Origin: Candidatus Falkowiibacteriota bacterium
GTDB taxonomy: Bacteria > Patescibacteriota > Patescibacteriia > Patescibacteriales > GWC2-42-12
DNA length: 7,335 nucleotides
Assembly (NCBI GenBank): GCA_016208065.1
Contig: JACQYU010000104.1
Coordinates: forward strand, 1 to 7,335
Reading direction: 5' to 3'
The stretch's first letter is position 1; every line of letters begins with the position of its first letter. Below the pieces are notes generated by a model. That model worked only from the letters and a program-made list of their open reading frames with translations. It did no database searches and was not told where the DNA came from. Positions 1 to 6,654 of the stretch are shown one piece after another. The translations under genes and the position numbers were made by a program.

Positions 1-1
1 A

Positions 2-1333
2 ATTAGTTTAATAATATTTTTATTTTATGTGATAATCGGTTATCTTTTAATCAGATCAACCAATCAGGAGGTTGAGAAAGAAGAACAGGCTGAAGAGCTA
101 GCCGGAAAACTGGAAGAGTTGAATTTAAATTTGGAAAAAAAAATTAATGAAAAAACTCAAGAACTACAAATTAAAGTTAATGAATTAAGCCAATCTAAAG
201 AAGCCTTGATTAATATATTGGAAGATAATACCGAGGCCAGAGAAGAAATGGAAGAGGAGAAAAATAAAACACTGGCCATTATCGCCAATTTTACCGATCC
301 GATTATCGTTTTGGATAAAGATTATAAAATAAACATAATTAACCCGGCCGCTTCCAGAGTTTTTGGCTTAAGCGCCGCTGATTTAGGCCGGAGAGTGGCT
401 ACGGACAATAAATTCAGCATGTCTAATTTTAAGCAGATTATTAAAAGGGATTATGAAATTAAGCAAATAACCGAAGGAGCCAATAGCCAGATTTTTATGC
501 CAGAAGAAATTACCCTTAAAAACGATAACTCTGAAGAAACCGTTTTTGAGGCTACCTATAAAGTTATTACAGCTAAAGTATTGAGTCTCAAGAATGAACC
601 GCTTGGTGTTATGAAAATTTTTTATGACACTACGCGCGAAAAAGCGAATGATAAAATGAAATCGGAATTTATTTCTATTGCCGCCCATCAGTTAAGGACG
701 CCTTTGTCGGCCATTAAATGGGTAATTAAAATGATTCTGGACGGCGACGCCGGAAAATTAAGCATAGAGCAGCAAGAATTATTAAATAAAGGTTATTTAA
801 GCAATGAGAGAATTATCAGGCTAGTCAATGATTTATTGAACGTTTCTCGCATTGAAGAGGGAAGGTTTGGCTTTAATTTTGAAAAAGTTGATTTTCGAGA
901 AGTTTTGAATACGGCGATTAGTAATGTTGAAAGTTTAGCGGCTAAAAATCATCAAGAGCTAACGGTTAAAAAGCCGGCTAAACTGCCGAAAATATACTTA
1001 GACAAGGAAAGAATGATCATGGTTATGCAAAATTTATTAGGCAACGCGATAAAATATACTCCGGAATATGGTAAAATTCAGGTGATTATTGAGGTTGACA
1101 AACAATATCTCCATGTTAAAATTAACGACCAAGGAGTCGGCATTCCGGCCGAAGATCAGCCTAAATTGTTTTCTAAATTTTTTAGGGCGGCCAACGTGGT
1201 TAAACTGGAAACCGAGGGTACTGGGCTTGGCTTGTTCTTGGTTAAGAATATTATTGAGAAGCATAACGGCAAAGTCAGCTTAAAAAGCGAAGAAGGCAAA
1301 GGCACGGAAGTAAGCTTTTTTATGCCTATTTAG
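2..1333 (+). CDS. Membrane sensor histidine kinase, 5' end outside window
   Basis: Inner-membrane sensor kinase that should autophosphorylate on histidine and pass the phosphate to a response regulator, probably the next gene. The frame is open to the window edge. A GTG at 29 could act as a start, but the nine codons before it (I-S-L-I-I-F-L-F-Y) continue a hydrophobic membrane helix, so I treat the gene as 5'-partial. Numbered from the codon at base 2: end of a transmembrane helix 1-17; Glu/Lys-rich coiled coil about 23-90; PAS domain about 91-210 (IIANFTDPIIVLD start); HisKA with H-box AAHQLRTPL, phospho-acceptor His229 (codon 686-688); HATPase with N-box NLLGNAIKYTP (Asn348), G1 DQGVGIP, F-box KLFSKFFRA and G2 GTGLGLFLVK near 406-415. 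All catalytic boxes are intact. The signal sensed is unknown, since the input region is mostly outside the window. Ends in TAG, 41 bases before the receiver gene. Confidence 0.93.
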   Translation: MSLIIFLFYVIIGYLLIRSTNQEVEKEEQAEELAGKLEELNLNLEKKINEKTQELQIKVNELSQSKEALINILEDNTEAREEMEEEKNKTLAIIANFTDPIIVLDKDYKINIINPAASRVFGLSAADLGRRVATDNKFSMSNFKQIIKRDYEIKQITEGANSQIFMPEEITLKNDNSEETVFEATYKVITAKVLSLKNEPLGVMKIFYDTTREKANDKMKSEFISIAAHQLRTPLSAIKWVIKMILDGDAGKLSIEQQELLNKGYLSNERIIRLVNDLLNVSRIEEGRFGFNFEKVDFREVLNTAISNVESLAAKNHQELTVKKPAKLPKIYLDKERMIMVMQNLLGNAIKYTPEYGKIQVIIEVDKQYLHVKINDQGVGIPAEDQPKLFSKFFRAANVVKLETEGTGLGLFLVKNIIEKHNGKVSLKSEEGKGTEVSFFMPI

Positions 1334-1374
1334 GAGAGGGCAAACAACTAATTATAGTTAATTATATAAATCGT

Positions 1375-2175
1375 ATGCAAACTAAAATTTTAATAGTTGA
1401 AGATGAAGACGCTTTAGCCAGCGTTCTATCGTCAAAATTTAAATTAGAAGGATTTGAAGTACATATTAGCGTTAACGGAGGAGACGGTTTAAGGGAGATT
1501 GAGGCTTGGCAGCCGAATTTAATTTTACTTGACATTGTTATGCCGAAAGTTAACGGTTATGAAGTTTTGGAGAGTTTACAAAAAAACAATAATAAAACTC
1601 CGGTGATTGTAATTTCTAATTCCGGCCAAGATGTTGAGCTAGAAAAAATAAAAAAATTAGGAGCGGTTGACTATATAATCAAAACCCAGATTAATCCGGA
1701 AGAATTCGTAGGGAAAGTTAAAAATATTTCAGACAATCATTACACGAAAGATAGTAAAAAGATAAAAAAGAATAAAGAAAAAAAAGAAGAGGTAAGCGGC
1801 GGCGCTAAGATATTATTAGTTGAAGATGATTCGTTTTTACGCGATATTTGCTTTAAAAAGTTAAAGAAAGAGGGTTTTAATGTTGTTACGGCGGTTGACG
1901 GGGAGGAGGCTGTAAAAAAAGTCAGCGAGTTTAAGCCGGCAATTGTTTTATTGGATATCATTCTGCCGGCTATGGACGGCTTCGAGGTGCTAAAAGAAAT
2001 CCGTTCTCACAAAGATATATTAGTTAAAAACGTGCCGGTTATTATGCTTACTAATTTGGGCCAAGAAGAAGATAATAAAAAAGCCATAAGCCTGGGAGCA
2101 AGCGACTATTTGGTTAAAGCGCATTTCACAACCGAAGAGATCGTTGAAAAAATTAAGAACCGGCTTGGTTTATAA
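1375..2175 (+). CDS. Tandem receiver (REC-REC) response regulator without output domain
   Basis: 266 residues made of two CheY-like receiver domains. REC1 (about 3-118) has the acidic pocket Glu9/Asp10, phospho-acceptor Asp53 (LLDIVMP), Ser81 and Lys103. REC2 (about 144-264) has Glu150/Asp151/Asp152, Asp194 (LLDIILP), Thr226 and Lys248. Both therefore look able to take phosphate. A Lys/Glu-rich linker (about 120-141) joins them. There is no DNA-binding, GGDEF or other output domain, so it probably acts by protein-protein contact or as a phosphate relay or sink. It lies 41 bases after the kinase on the same strand, which suggests a cognate pair in one operon. The ATG has no Shine-Dalgarno at normal distance; a GGAGAGG run near 1333 is about 35 bases too far upstream. 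The two domains differ clearly, so this is not a recent tandem duplication. Confidence 0.93.
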   Translation: MQTKILIVEDEDALASVLSSKFKLEGFEVHISVNGGDGLREIEAWQPNLILLDIVMPKVNGYEVLESLQKNNNKTPVIVISNSGQDVELEKIKKLGAVDYIIKTQINPEEFVGKVKNISDNHYTKDSKKIKKNKEKKEEVSGGAKILLVEDDSFLRDICFKKLKKEGFNVVTAVDGEEAVKKVSEFKPAIVLLDIILPAMDGFEVLKEIRSHKDILVKNVPVIMLTNLGQEEDNKKAISLGASDYLVKAHFTTEEIVEKIKNRLGL

Positions 2176-2197
2176 TCATCTTATTTTATGTTATAAT
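2165..2197 (+). promoter_or_regulatory. Extended -10 promoter for the small membrane protein gene
   Basis: TATAAT at 2192-2197 is preceded by TG one base upstream (2189-2190), giving the full TGnTATAAT extended -10 form. The -35 is weak: TTGGTT at 2165-2170 is 21 bases away, and TTTATA at 2169-2174 has 17-base spacing. An extended -10 tolerates a poor -35. Transcription would begin near 2204, leaving a leader of about 19 bases before the ATG at 2223. This suggests the 119-residue gene is transcribed separately from the kinase/receiver pair. Confidence 0.5.
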
Positions 2198-2222
2198 AAA
2201 GTAGCCTTTAAATTATTGCATT

Positions 2223-2582
2223 ATGAAAGTGAAGGAATTAAAAAATATTAATAAAATATCGCTGGCCAAAATAACGGCTTTAATCTACGGTTTAGTCGGT
2301 TTTTTTATAGCTTTGGCGGTGGCCGTATCAACTATGGCCAATATTATGATGCAAAAAGATTTTTCCGGCTCAATTATTTTAGTAACCTTGTTTAATATAG
2401 GCGCCGGGCTGCTTTTAGGCGTTTTATCTTCTCTAATAACGGCTTTAATCGGTTGGATTATGGGTTATATTGCGGCCGGCATTTATAATTGGTTTAGTAA
2501 AAAGGCGGGCGGGGTTAAAATTGAGCTAGCCGAGGCAAGTGAAATAAAAACAGAAGAAAATATTGGCAGCCAGCCAACGTAA
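2223..2582 (+). CDS. Small integral membrane protein, DUF3566-like
   Basis: 119 residues with no assigned function. Hydrophobic stretches are at about 16-43 and about 50-90; the second is long enough for two helices in a hairpin (50-68 and 70-90). The stretch around residues 88-102 (YNWFSKKAGGVKIEL) and the opening KISLAKITALIYG resemble the small transmembrane DUF3566-type proteins common in Patescibacteria. That match is from memory of the family pattern, not from a search. The last 17 residues are polar and acidic (EASEIKTEEN) and probably cytoplasmic. The ATG is preceded by an extended -10 promoter and a leader of about 19 bases with no Shine-Dalgarno. It follows the receiver gene by 47 bases, but the promoter suggests independent expression. 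It could be a membrane scaffold or accessory protein; nothing visible indicates catalysis. Confidence 0.75.
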   Translation: MKVKELKNINKISLAKITALIYGLVGFFIALAVAVSTMANIMMQKDFSGSIILVTLFNIGAGLLLGVLSSLITALIGWIMGYIAAGIYNWFSKKAGGVKIELAEASEIKTEENIGSQPT

Positions 2583-2611
2583 AGCGTAAAATTTAAAAAT
2601 TCTCGAAATTG

Positions 2612-2631
2612 CGTTTTGGGCAAGCAAAACG
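2612..2631. repeat. Short inverted repeat, possible weak hairpin
   Basis: CGTTTTG (2612-2618) and CAAAACG (2625-2631) form a perfect 7-bp stem with the loop GGCAAG. It sits 29 bases after the stop of the 119-residue gene. A T run (2643-2648) follows only about 12 bases later, too far for a standard intrinsic terminator. It could be a poor terminator or a small operator-like site. The rest of the 148-base gap before the next gene is AT-rich with no clear promoter. Confidence 0.3.
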
Positions 2632-2730
2632 ATAATGTAAAATTTTTTGTCCCGGTTCGATCAGAGAAAATGAATTAATAATTTGTATTTTTAGCTGTTA
2701 CTTTGCGTTTTTATTTTTAAACTTAATCAT

Positions 2731-3033
2731 ATGCCGCCAATCAATGATAGCCGAGATTTGCTTAATATAATTATCGCTTTATCGGTTTTGTTATTTACTA
2801 TATTTTCCTGCTGGGCGATTTATTATTTAGCCAGAATTTTACAGCAGACGTTCAAGGCGGTTAAAGAAACCCGCGAGCGGCTTAATAAGTTTGATGAATT
2901 GGTAAAAATGATAAAAGAAAAAATTGAGCATAGCGCTTCTTATTTGCCTTTAATCGGCGAGGGTGTAAAAAAATTGGTTGAGATTATGAGAGCTAGGGCG
3001 GAGAAAAAGAAGCGAAGCAAAAAAGCGGCGTAA
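2731..3033 (+). CDS. Single-pass membrane protein with charged helical tail
   Basis: 100 residues, not recognised as a named family. One N-terminal transmembrane helix (about 10-33, LLNIIIALSVLLFTIFSCWA) is followed by a charged amphipathic helix (about 37-66, with spaced Leu/Ile/Phe) that may form a coiled coil. A second helical part lies near 74-90, and the end is strongly basic (RARAEKKKRSKKAA). By the positive-inside rule the tail should be cytoplasmic. The layout resembles DUF948/YtxG-type small proteins, by general organisation only. It starts at an ATG with no Shine-Dalgarno, and the upstream 148 bases show no strong promoter. The gene ends 21 bases before a GC-rich terminator hairpin. 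The codon use matches its neighbours, which supports a real gene. Confidence 0.7.
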   Translation: MPPINDSRDLLNIIIALSVLLFTIFSCWAIYYLARILQQTFKAVKETRERLNKFDELVKMIKEKIEHSASYLPLIGEGVKKLVEIMRARAEKKKRSKKAA

Positions 3034-3054
3034 AATAATCGGAAAATAAAAAAG

Positions 3055-3083
3055 AGGCCGAGAGTGAAACGCTCTCGGCCTTT
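3055..3083. terminator. Bidirectional intrinsic terminator
   Basis: AGGCCGAGAG (3055-3064) pairs perfectly with CTCTCGGCCT (3072-3081), and two further pairs can close the loop. On the plus strand it is followed by TTTATGATTT, a short T run, and ends the block of plus-strand genes 21 bases after the 100-residue gene. On the minus strand it is followed by CTTTTTTATTTT, a better U tract, so it also suits transcripts from topA. It lies 113 bases beyond the end of the in-frame topA tail. Confidence 0.85.
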
Positions 3084-3194
3084 ATGATTTATCCAAACTG
3101 TTTTACTGACCGGCGTTTTTTATTTCTTAAACCCATCCATGAGCTGTTTGAATTTATAAATTTATCAATAGTAATTTATAATAAATAAAAATAT

Positions 3195-3437
3195 TTATTT
3201 TATGTATCCGCAGTCTTTATTTGAGCATTTAATTTCGCCTTTTTTCGCGTCTTCAATCAATAAACTGCCGCAATCCGGGCATTTTTCGCCGGTCGGCTTG
3301 CCCCAAAAAGCGGTCTTGCAGGCCGGGTATTGGGCGCAGGCGTAAAAGAGGCCGCGGCGGCTGCGTTTTTGCACAACTTCGCCTTTGCCGCAAACCGGGC
3401 AGGTTATGCCGGTGCTACTGGCGCCGCCGCTGATATT
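3195..3437 (-). pseudogene. topA: TopA C-terminal zinc-ribbon tail, cut off by an in-frame stop
   Basis: Reading minus-strand codons straight past the topA TAA (3438-3440), in the same frame, gives 80 codons and then TAA (3195-3197). They encode a Gly/Ser linker (NISGGASSTGIT) and two complete zinc ribbons. The first has Cys at tail positions 13, 16, 34 and 40 (CPVC ... ACAQYPAC); the second has Cys at 53, 56, 71 and 76 (CPDC ... CSNKDC). The order FYACAQYP, then WGKPTGEKCP, then KCSNKDCGY is the usual end of bacterial TopA. No ATG, GTG or TTG lies before the first cysteine, so it could not be made whole as a separate protein. No other stop or frameshift is present, so any damage is very recent, or the stop is read through, or one base is wrong in the sequence. 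Confidence 0.85.
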
Positions 3438-5444
3438 TTATAAATTTTTGCATTTAGGATATGCGGAGCAGGCTAAAAACGGGCCGAATTTACCAACCTT
3501 AATTGCCATAGCCGAACCGCATTTTTCGCAAATCTCGGCTTTATATTTTTCTTTTAATTCCTCGATTTCTTTGCTGTCAGCTTGGCCATTGCCGTTTTTA
3601 TCCGCGCCGGGCAGTGATTTTATGTTTTTACATTCGGGGAAAGCGCTGCAGGCTAAAAATTTTCCGTAGCGGCCGGTTTTAATGATCATGGGCGCGCCGC
3701 ATTTATCGCAGACCTCAGTTGATTTTTCTTCAGGCATAATATCTTTTTTATTAATAGCTTCGTATTTATTTTCTAAGTTGGCATGGAAAGGTTCGTAAAA
3801 TTCTTTAATTATCGGCTGCCACTCAACTTCGCCTTGGGCCACGGAGTCTAAGTCGTTTTCCAGCTTGGCCGTGAACTGGTAGTCCACGATTTTAGGAAAG
3901 TGTTCAACTAGCAAGTCGTTAACTACAAAAGCGATATCGGTCGGCTCTAGGCGTTTATGCTCGTCGCGCTGAATGTAATTTCTGTCAATAATAGTGGCGA
4001 TAGTCGGAGCATAAGTTGATGGCCGGCCGATGCCGTATTTTTCTAATTCTTTAACTAAGCCGGCATCCGAATATCTGGCCGGCGGCTTGGTAAAATGCTG
4101 TTCTTTTTTTATTTTTTCAAGCGCTAACTTTTCTTTTATTTTTAATTCCGGCAATTCTATTTCCTGGCTGGTTTCCGGATAAATTTTTAAATAGCCGTCG
4201 AATTTTAAAATTTGGCCGTTAGCCCTAAATTGATATTTAATTTCTCCTGACCCCTTTGCCGCGGGGGAGATAGCATCAATGTCAACGACCGTGGCGTCAA
4301 CTATGGCTTCGCTCATTTGCGAAGCTAAGGCTCGCTGCCAGATTAATTTATATAATTTATTTTGGTTAGGATTTAAATCCTCGGTGATTGATTCCGGGGA
4401 GCGCGAGGCTTCGGCCGGCCGAATGGCTTCATGGGCCTCTTGAGCGCCTTTAGACTTAGTTTTAAAGCGGCGCGGCGTTTTAAGAGCATAGTTAGCGCCT
4501 AAACTTGCCGTTAAATATTCGGCCGCTTCGCTTAAAAATTTATCCGCTAAATTAAGCGAGTCGGTTCTCATATAAGTTATAAAGCCCATTTCATAAAGCT
4601 GCTGCGCTATCATCATGGTTTGTTTGGCCGAAAAGCCAAGCCAGCGGTTGGCGGTTTGCTGCAGGCTTGAAGTCGTAAAAGGCTTGGGCGGCTGTTTTTT
4701 AGTTTGCTTTTTTTCCAAATCGGCTACTATATATTCGGCCCCATTAAGAGCGGTTATAATTTTTGTAGCCTCTTCCTCATTTTTAATTTCCAGCTTATCA
4801 ATAGTTTTGTTGTTAATTTTATTCAGCCTGGCCAAGAACGGCAGTTTTTTCGCATTTTGCAATATGGCGGAAATTGACCAGTATTCTTCAGTAATAAATT
4901 TTTTTATTTCCCGTTCTCGTTCAACGATTAAGCGAACCGCGACTGATTGCACGCGGCCGGCGGATAAACCTTTGGCTACTTTTTTCCAAAGGAAAGGGGA
5001 TAGCTCGTAGCCGACCAGCCGGTCAAGAATTCTCCTGGCTTGCTGAGCATTAACCAGTTTAATATTAATTTTTCTAGGATGTTCTAAGGCTTCTAAAATC
5101 GCCGACTTAGTAATTTCATGAAAGACAATGCGGTCAGTATCTTTCGGGTCAGCTTTAAGCGCTTCGGCCAGATGCCAGGCAATGGCTTCGCCTTCGCGGT
5201 CTTCGTCGGTAGCCAGGACAATTTTATCTGATTTTTTGGCTAAGGCTTGAAGTATTTTAAGATTTTTTTTTGCTTTTACCGGTACGACATATTTAGGTTC
5301 AAAATCATGTTCAATGTCAATGCCCATTTTACTTACCGGCAAATCTCTGACATGGCCAAAAGAAGACTCAACGTTAAAATCAGAACCTAAAAATTTAGCT
5401 ATGGTTTTTGCTTTGGTTGGAGATTCAACAATTATTAATTTCAT
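3438..5444 (-). CDS. topA: DNA topoisomerase I (type IA), ends early
   Basis: Relaxes negative supercoils by cutting one DNA strand through a 5'-phosphotyrosine link. The 668 residues contain: Toprim domain about 1-115 with Glu7 (IVESPTKAKTI) and DEDREGEAIAWH at 80-91; the catalytic core with LSAGRVQSVAVRL at 160-172; active-site Tyr291 in FITYMRTDS; GIGRPSTYAPTI at 471-482; then two C-terminal zinc ribbons, Cys579/582/599/605 and Cys639/642/659/665. Between the ribbons is an EF-hand-like segment, DKNGNGQADSKE (615-626). The start, MKLIIVESPTKAK, is the family's normal one, although it has no Shine-Dalgarno. The enzyme core is complete, but the frame ends right after the second ribbon while two more follow in frame beyond the TAA; read through, the protein would be about 749 residues. 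It lies 34 bases after dprA, probably in one operon. Confidence 0.97.
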   Translation of the reverse strand: MKLIIVESPTKAKTIAKFLGSDFNVESSFGHVRDLPVSKMGIDIEHDFEPKYVVPVKAKKNLKILQALAKKSDKIVLATDEDREGEAIAWHLAEALKADPKDTDRIVFHEITKSAILEALEHPRKINIKLVNAQQARRILDRLVGYELSPFLWKKVAKGLSAGRVQSVAVRLIVEREREIKKFITEEYWSISAILQNAKKLPFLARLNKINNKTIDKLEIKNEEEATKIITALNGAEYIVADLEKKQTKKQPPKPFTTSSLQQTANRWLGFSAKQTMMIAQQLYEMGFITYMRTDSLNLADKFLSEAAEYLTASLGANYALKTPRRFKTKSKGAQEAHEAIRPAEASRSPESITEDLNPNQNKLYKLIWQRALASQMSEAIVDATVVDIDAISPAAKGSGEIKYQFRANGQILKFDGYLKIYPETSQEIELPELKIKEKLALEKIKKEQHFTKPPARYSDAGLVKELEKYGIGRPSTYAPTIATIIDRNYIQRDEHKRLEPTDIAFVVNDLLVEHFPKIVDYQFTAKLENDLDSVAQGEVEWQPIIKEFYEPFHANLENKYEAINKKDIMPEEKSTEVCDKCGAPMIIKTGRYGKFLACSAFPECKNIKSLPGADKNGNGQADSKEIEELKEKYKAEICEKCGSAMAIKVGKFGPFLACSAYPKCKNL

Positions 5445-5454
5445 AAAAAATAAA

Positions 5455-5470
5455 TGTCATGGTGATGACA
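5455..5470. promoter_or_regulatory. Hairpin in the dprA-topA gap, possible attenuator
   Basis: TGTCAT (5455-5460) and ATGACA (5465-5470) form a perfect 6-bp stem with a four-base loop. On the minus strand it is followed by TTTATTTTTT and then the topA ATG. It fills much of the 34-base gap. The stem is short and mostly A/T, so termination would be partial at most. It could reduce topA expression relative to dprA or sit near the topA initiation site. I see no separate topA promoter in the gap. Confidence 0.3.
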
Positions 5471-5478
5471 AATAATAT

Positions 5479-6570
5479 TTATCTGGCTAGTATATATTGC
5501 ATGCCGCCTAAATTTTTTACCATGCCTTTCATTTCCATAATAGTAAGTGTACTATTTATAACCGAGGTGTCAAGCTTTGTCAATTGCTTAAGCTCGTCAA
5601 TATGCGCCGGTTCGTAAGACAGGTGGACCAGAATTAATTCTTCTTCTTCCGTTTCCGGAATGATTTTTTTATTTTCAATATAGGCGGCCGCCTCGGCTAA
5701 ATTAAGAGTTTCAATAATATCTTTAGCGCCGGCTACTAATTTAGCTCCCATAGTAATTAAGCGGTTAGTGCCCGTTGAGGAGCCGGAGTAAATGCTCCCG
5801 GGCACGGCGAAAACTTCTCGGTTTTGCTCTAGGGCGTGGAAGGCCGTAATCAGCGCGCCTGACTTTTCTCCGGCTTCAATAACTAAAGTAGCGCTGGATA
5901 AGCCGGAAATTATGCGGTTTCTTTGTGGAAAATGATGCTTTAAGGGCATGGTACCGATTGGGTATTCGGATATTATCAATCCGCCGTGAGCTTGAATTTT
6001 ATCGGCTAAATAGCGGTTTTGCGACGGATAAATATTTTGCTGGTCTAAGCCGGAGCCGAGCACGGCAATAGTTTTTCCACCGGCTTCAATGGCGGCCGAA
6101 TGGGCCAGGGTGTCTATGCCCAAAGCCAAGCCGCTAACGATAGTTAAATTATTTAAGGCCAGCTCCCTAACTAGCTTTTGCGTAACTTGCGCTCCATAGG
6201 CGCTATATTTTCTAGCGCCTACTACGGCCAAAAGAAATCCGTTAAAAGCCTCTAGCGAACCGCGATAATATAAAATAAACGGCGGATCGTAAATTTGCTT
6301 TAAAAGTTTAGGATAAGCCGGGTCATCTATGGTTAAAGCGTTTAGTTTTTCCTTGTTTAAATTTTCCAGTAATTTATCCGGTTCAGTTTGGTGTTTAAAA
6401 ATCATGAATTCTTCAGCGATTTTTTCTTCGATGCCGGCGCGGATGTAATCTTTTACCGTAGCTTTATAGGCGGCTTCAATATTGGGAAAATAGTTTTTTA
6501 ATCTTTTGAATTTAGCCGGGCCGAATTTATAAAATTGGCTTAGCCCCAGCCAATATTTAAGATCATTCAT
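5479..6570 (-). CDS. dprA: DNA-processing protein DprA (Smf)
   Basis: Binds incoming single-stranded DNA in the cytoplasm and loads RecA during natural transformation; in many bacteria it also has housekeeping roles. The 363 residues are a normal full length. A helical SAM-like N-terminal region (about 1-70) precedes the Rossmann-like core with VVGAR (116-120), SGLALGID (146-153), HFPQRNRIISGLS (213-224), EAGEKSGAL (232-240), VPGSI (256-260) and GTNRLI (267-272). A C-terminal winged-helix-like domain spans about 305-363. All core motifs are intact. The ATG start gives the typical opening YWLGLSQFYKFGPAK; its upstream bases are AT-rich without a Shine-Dalgarno. topA follows 34 bases downstream, an arrangement also seen in Bacillus, so co-transcription is likely. 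It is transcribed away from the plus-strand RNA promoter at 6619, so the two probably share a divergent promoter region; I could not place a clear dprA promoter. Confidence 0.96.
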   Translation of the reverse strand: MNDLKYWLGLSQFYKFGPAKFKRLKNYFPNIEAAYKATVKDYIRAGIEEKIAEEFMIFKHQTEPDKLLENLNKEKLNALTIDDPAYPKLLKQIYDPPFILYYRGSLEAFNGFLLAVVGARKYSAYGAQVTQKLVRELALNNLTIVSGLALGIDTLAHSAAIEAGGKTIAVLGSGLDQQNIYPSQNRYLADKIQAHGGLIISEYPIGTMPLKHHFPQRNRIISGLSSATLVIEAGEKSGALITAFHALEQNREVFAVPGSIYSGSSTGTNRLITMGAKLVAGAKDIIETLNLAEAAAYIENKKIIPETEEEELILVHLSYEPAHIDELKQLTKLDTSVINSTLTIMEMKGMVKNLGGMQYILAR

Positions 6571-6618
6571 GTTTAAAATTTTAACTTATATTAGAAAAAA
6601 TGGTTAATATTTATAGTC

Positions 6619-6650
6619 TTGACAAGCGGCTTCGGTTATGATAATATAAT
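6619..6650 (+). promoter_or_regulatory. Strong sigma-70-type promoter facing the structured RNA region
   Basis: Perfect -35 TTGACA at 6619-6624. At 17-base spacing lies TAATAT (6642-6647) with an upstream TG (6639-6640), giving an extended -10. A perfect TATAAT (6645-6650) overlaps it at 20-base spacing. Either gives a start near 6653-6658. No ORF of useful length follows on this strand, so the promoter most likely serves a non-coding RNA. It is divergent to dprA. Confidence 0.65.
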
Positions 6651-6654
6651 TTAT

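Noticed and set aside
383..688. Minus-strand ORF of 101 codons inside the kinase gene
   Set aside because: It is antisense to the conserved PAS/HisKA coding region and its product (Phe/Asn-rich) resembles no protein family.
1037..1283. Two overlapping ORFs, one per strand, in the kinase ATPase region
   Set aside because: Both overlap the HATPase motifs in other frames, so they are shadows of the real gene.
1740..1961. Minus-strand ORF of 73 codons in the receiver gene
   Set aside because: Antisense to the linker and REC2; the Ser/Phe-rich product reflects the Lys/Glu-rich linker read backwards.
3180..3199. All-A/T inverted repeat AATAAATA/TATTTATT at the end of the topA tail
   Set aside because: Contains no G or C and is expected by chance in such AT-rich DNA; the GC-rich hairpin at 3055-3081 is a better terminator.
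3385..3669. Plus-strand ORF of 94 codons
   Set aside because: Antisense to the topA zinc ribbons and tail; it exists because the cysteine-rich coding lacks stops on the other strand.
4615..5010. Plus-strand ORF of 131 codons
   Set aside because: Antisense to the conserved core of topA, with no independent start signal or family resemblance.
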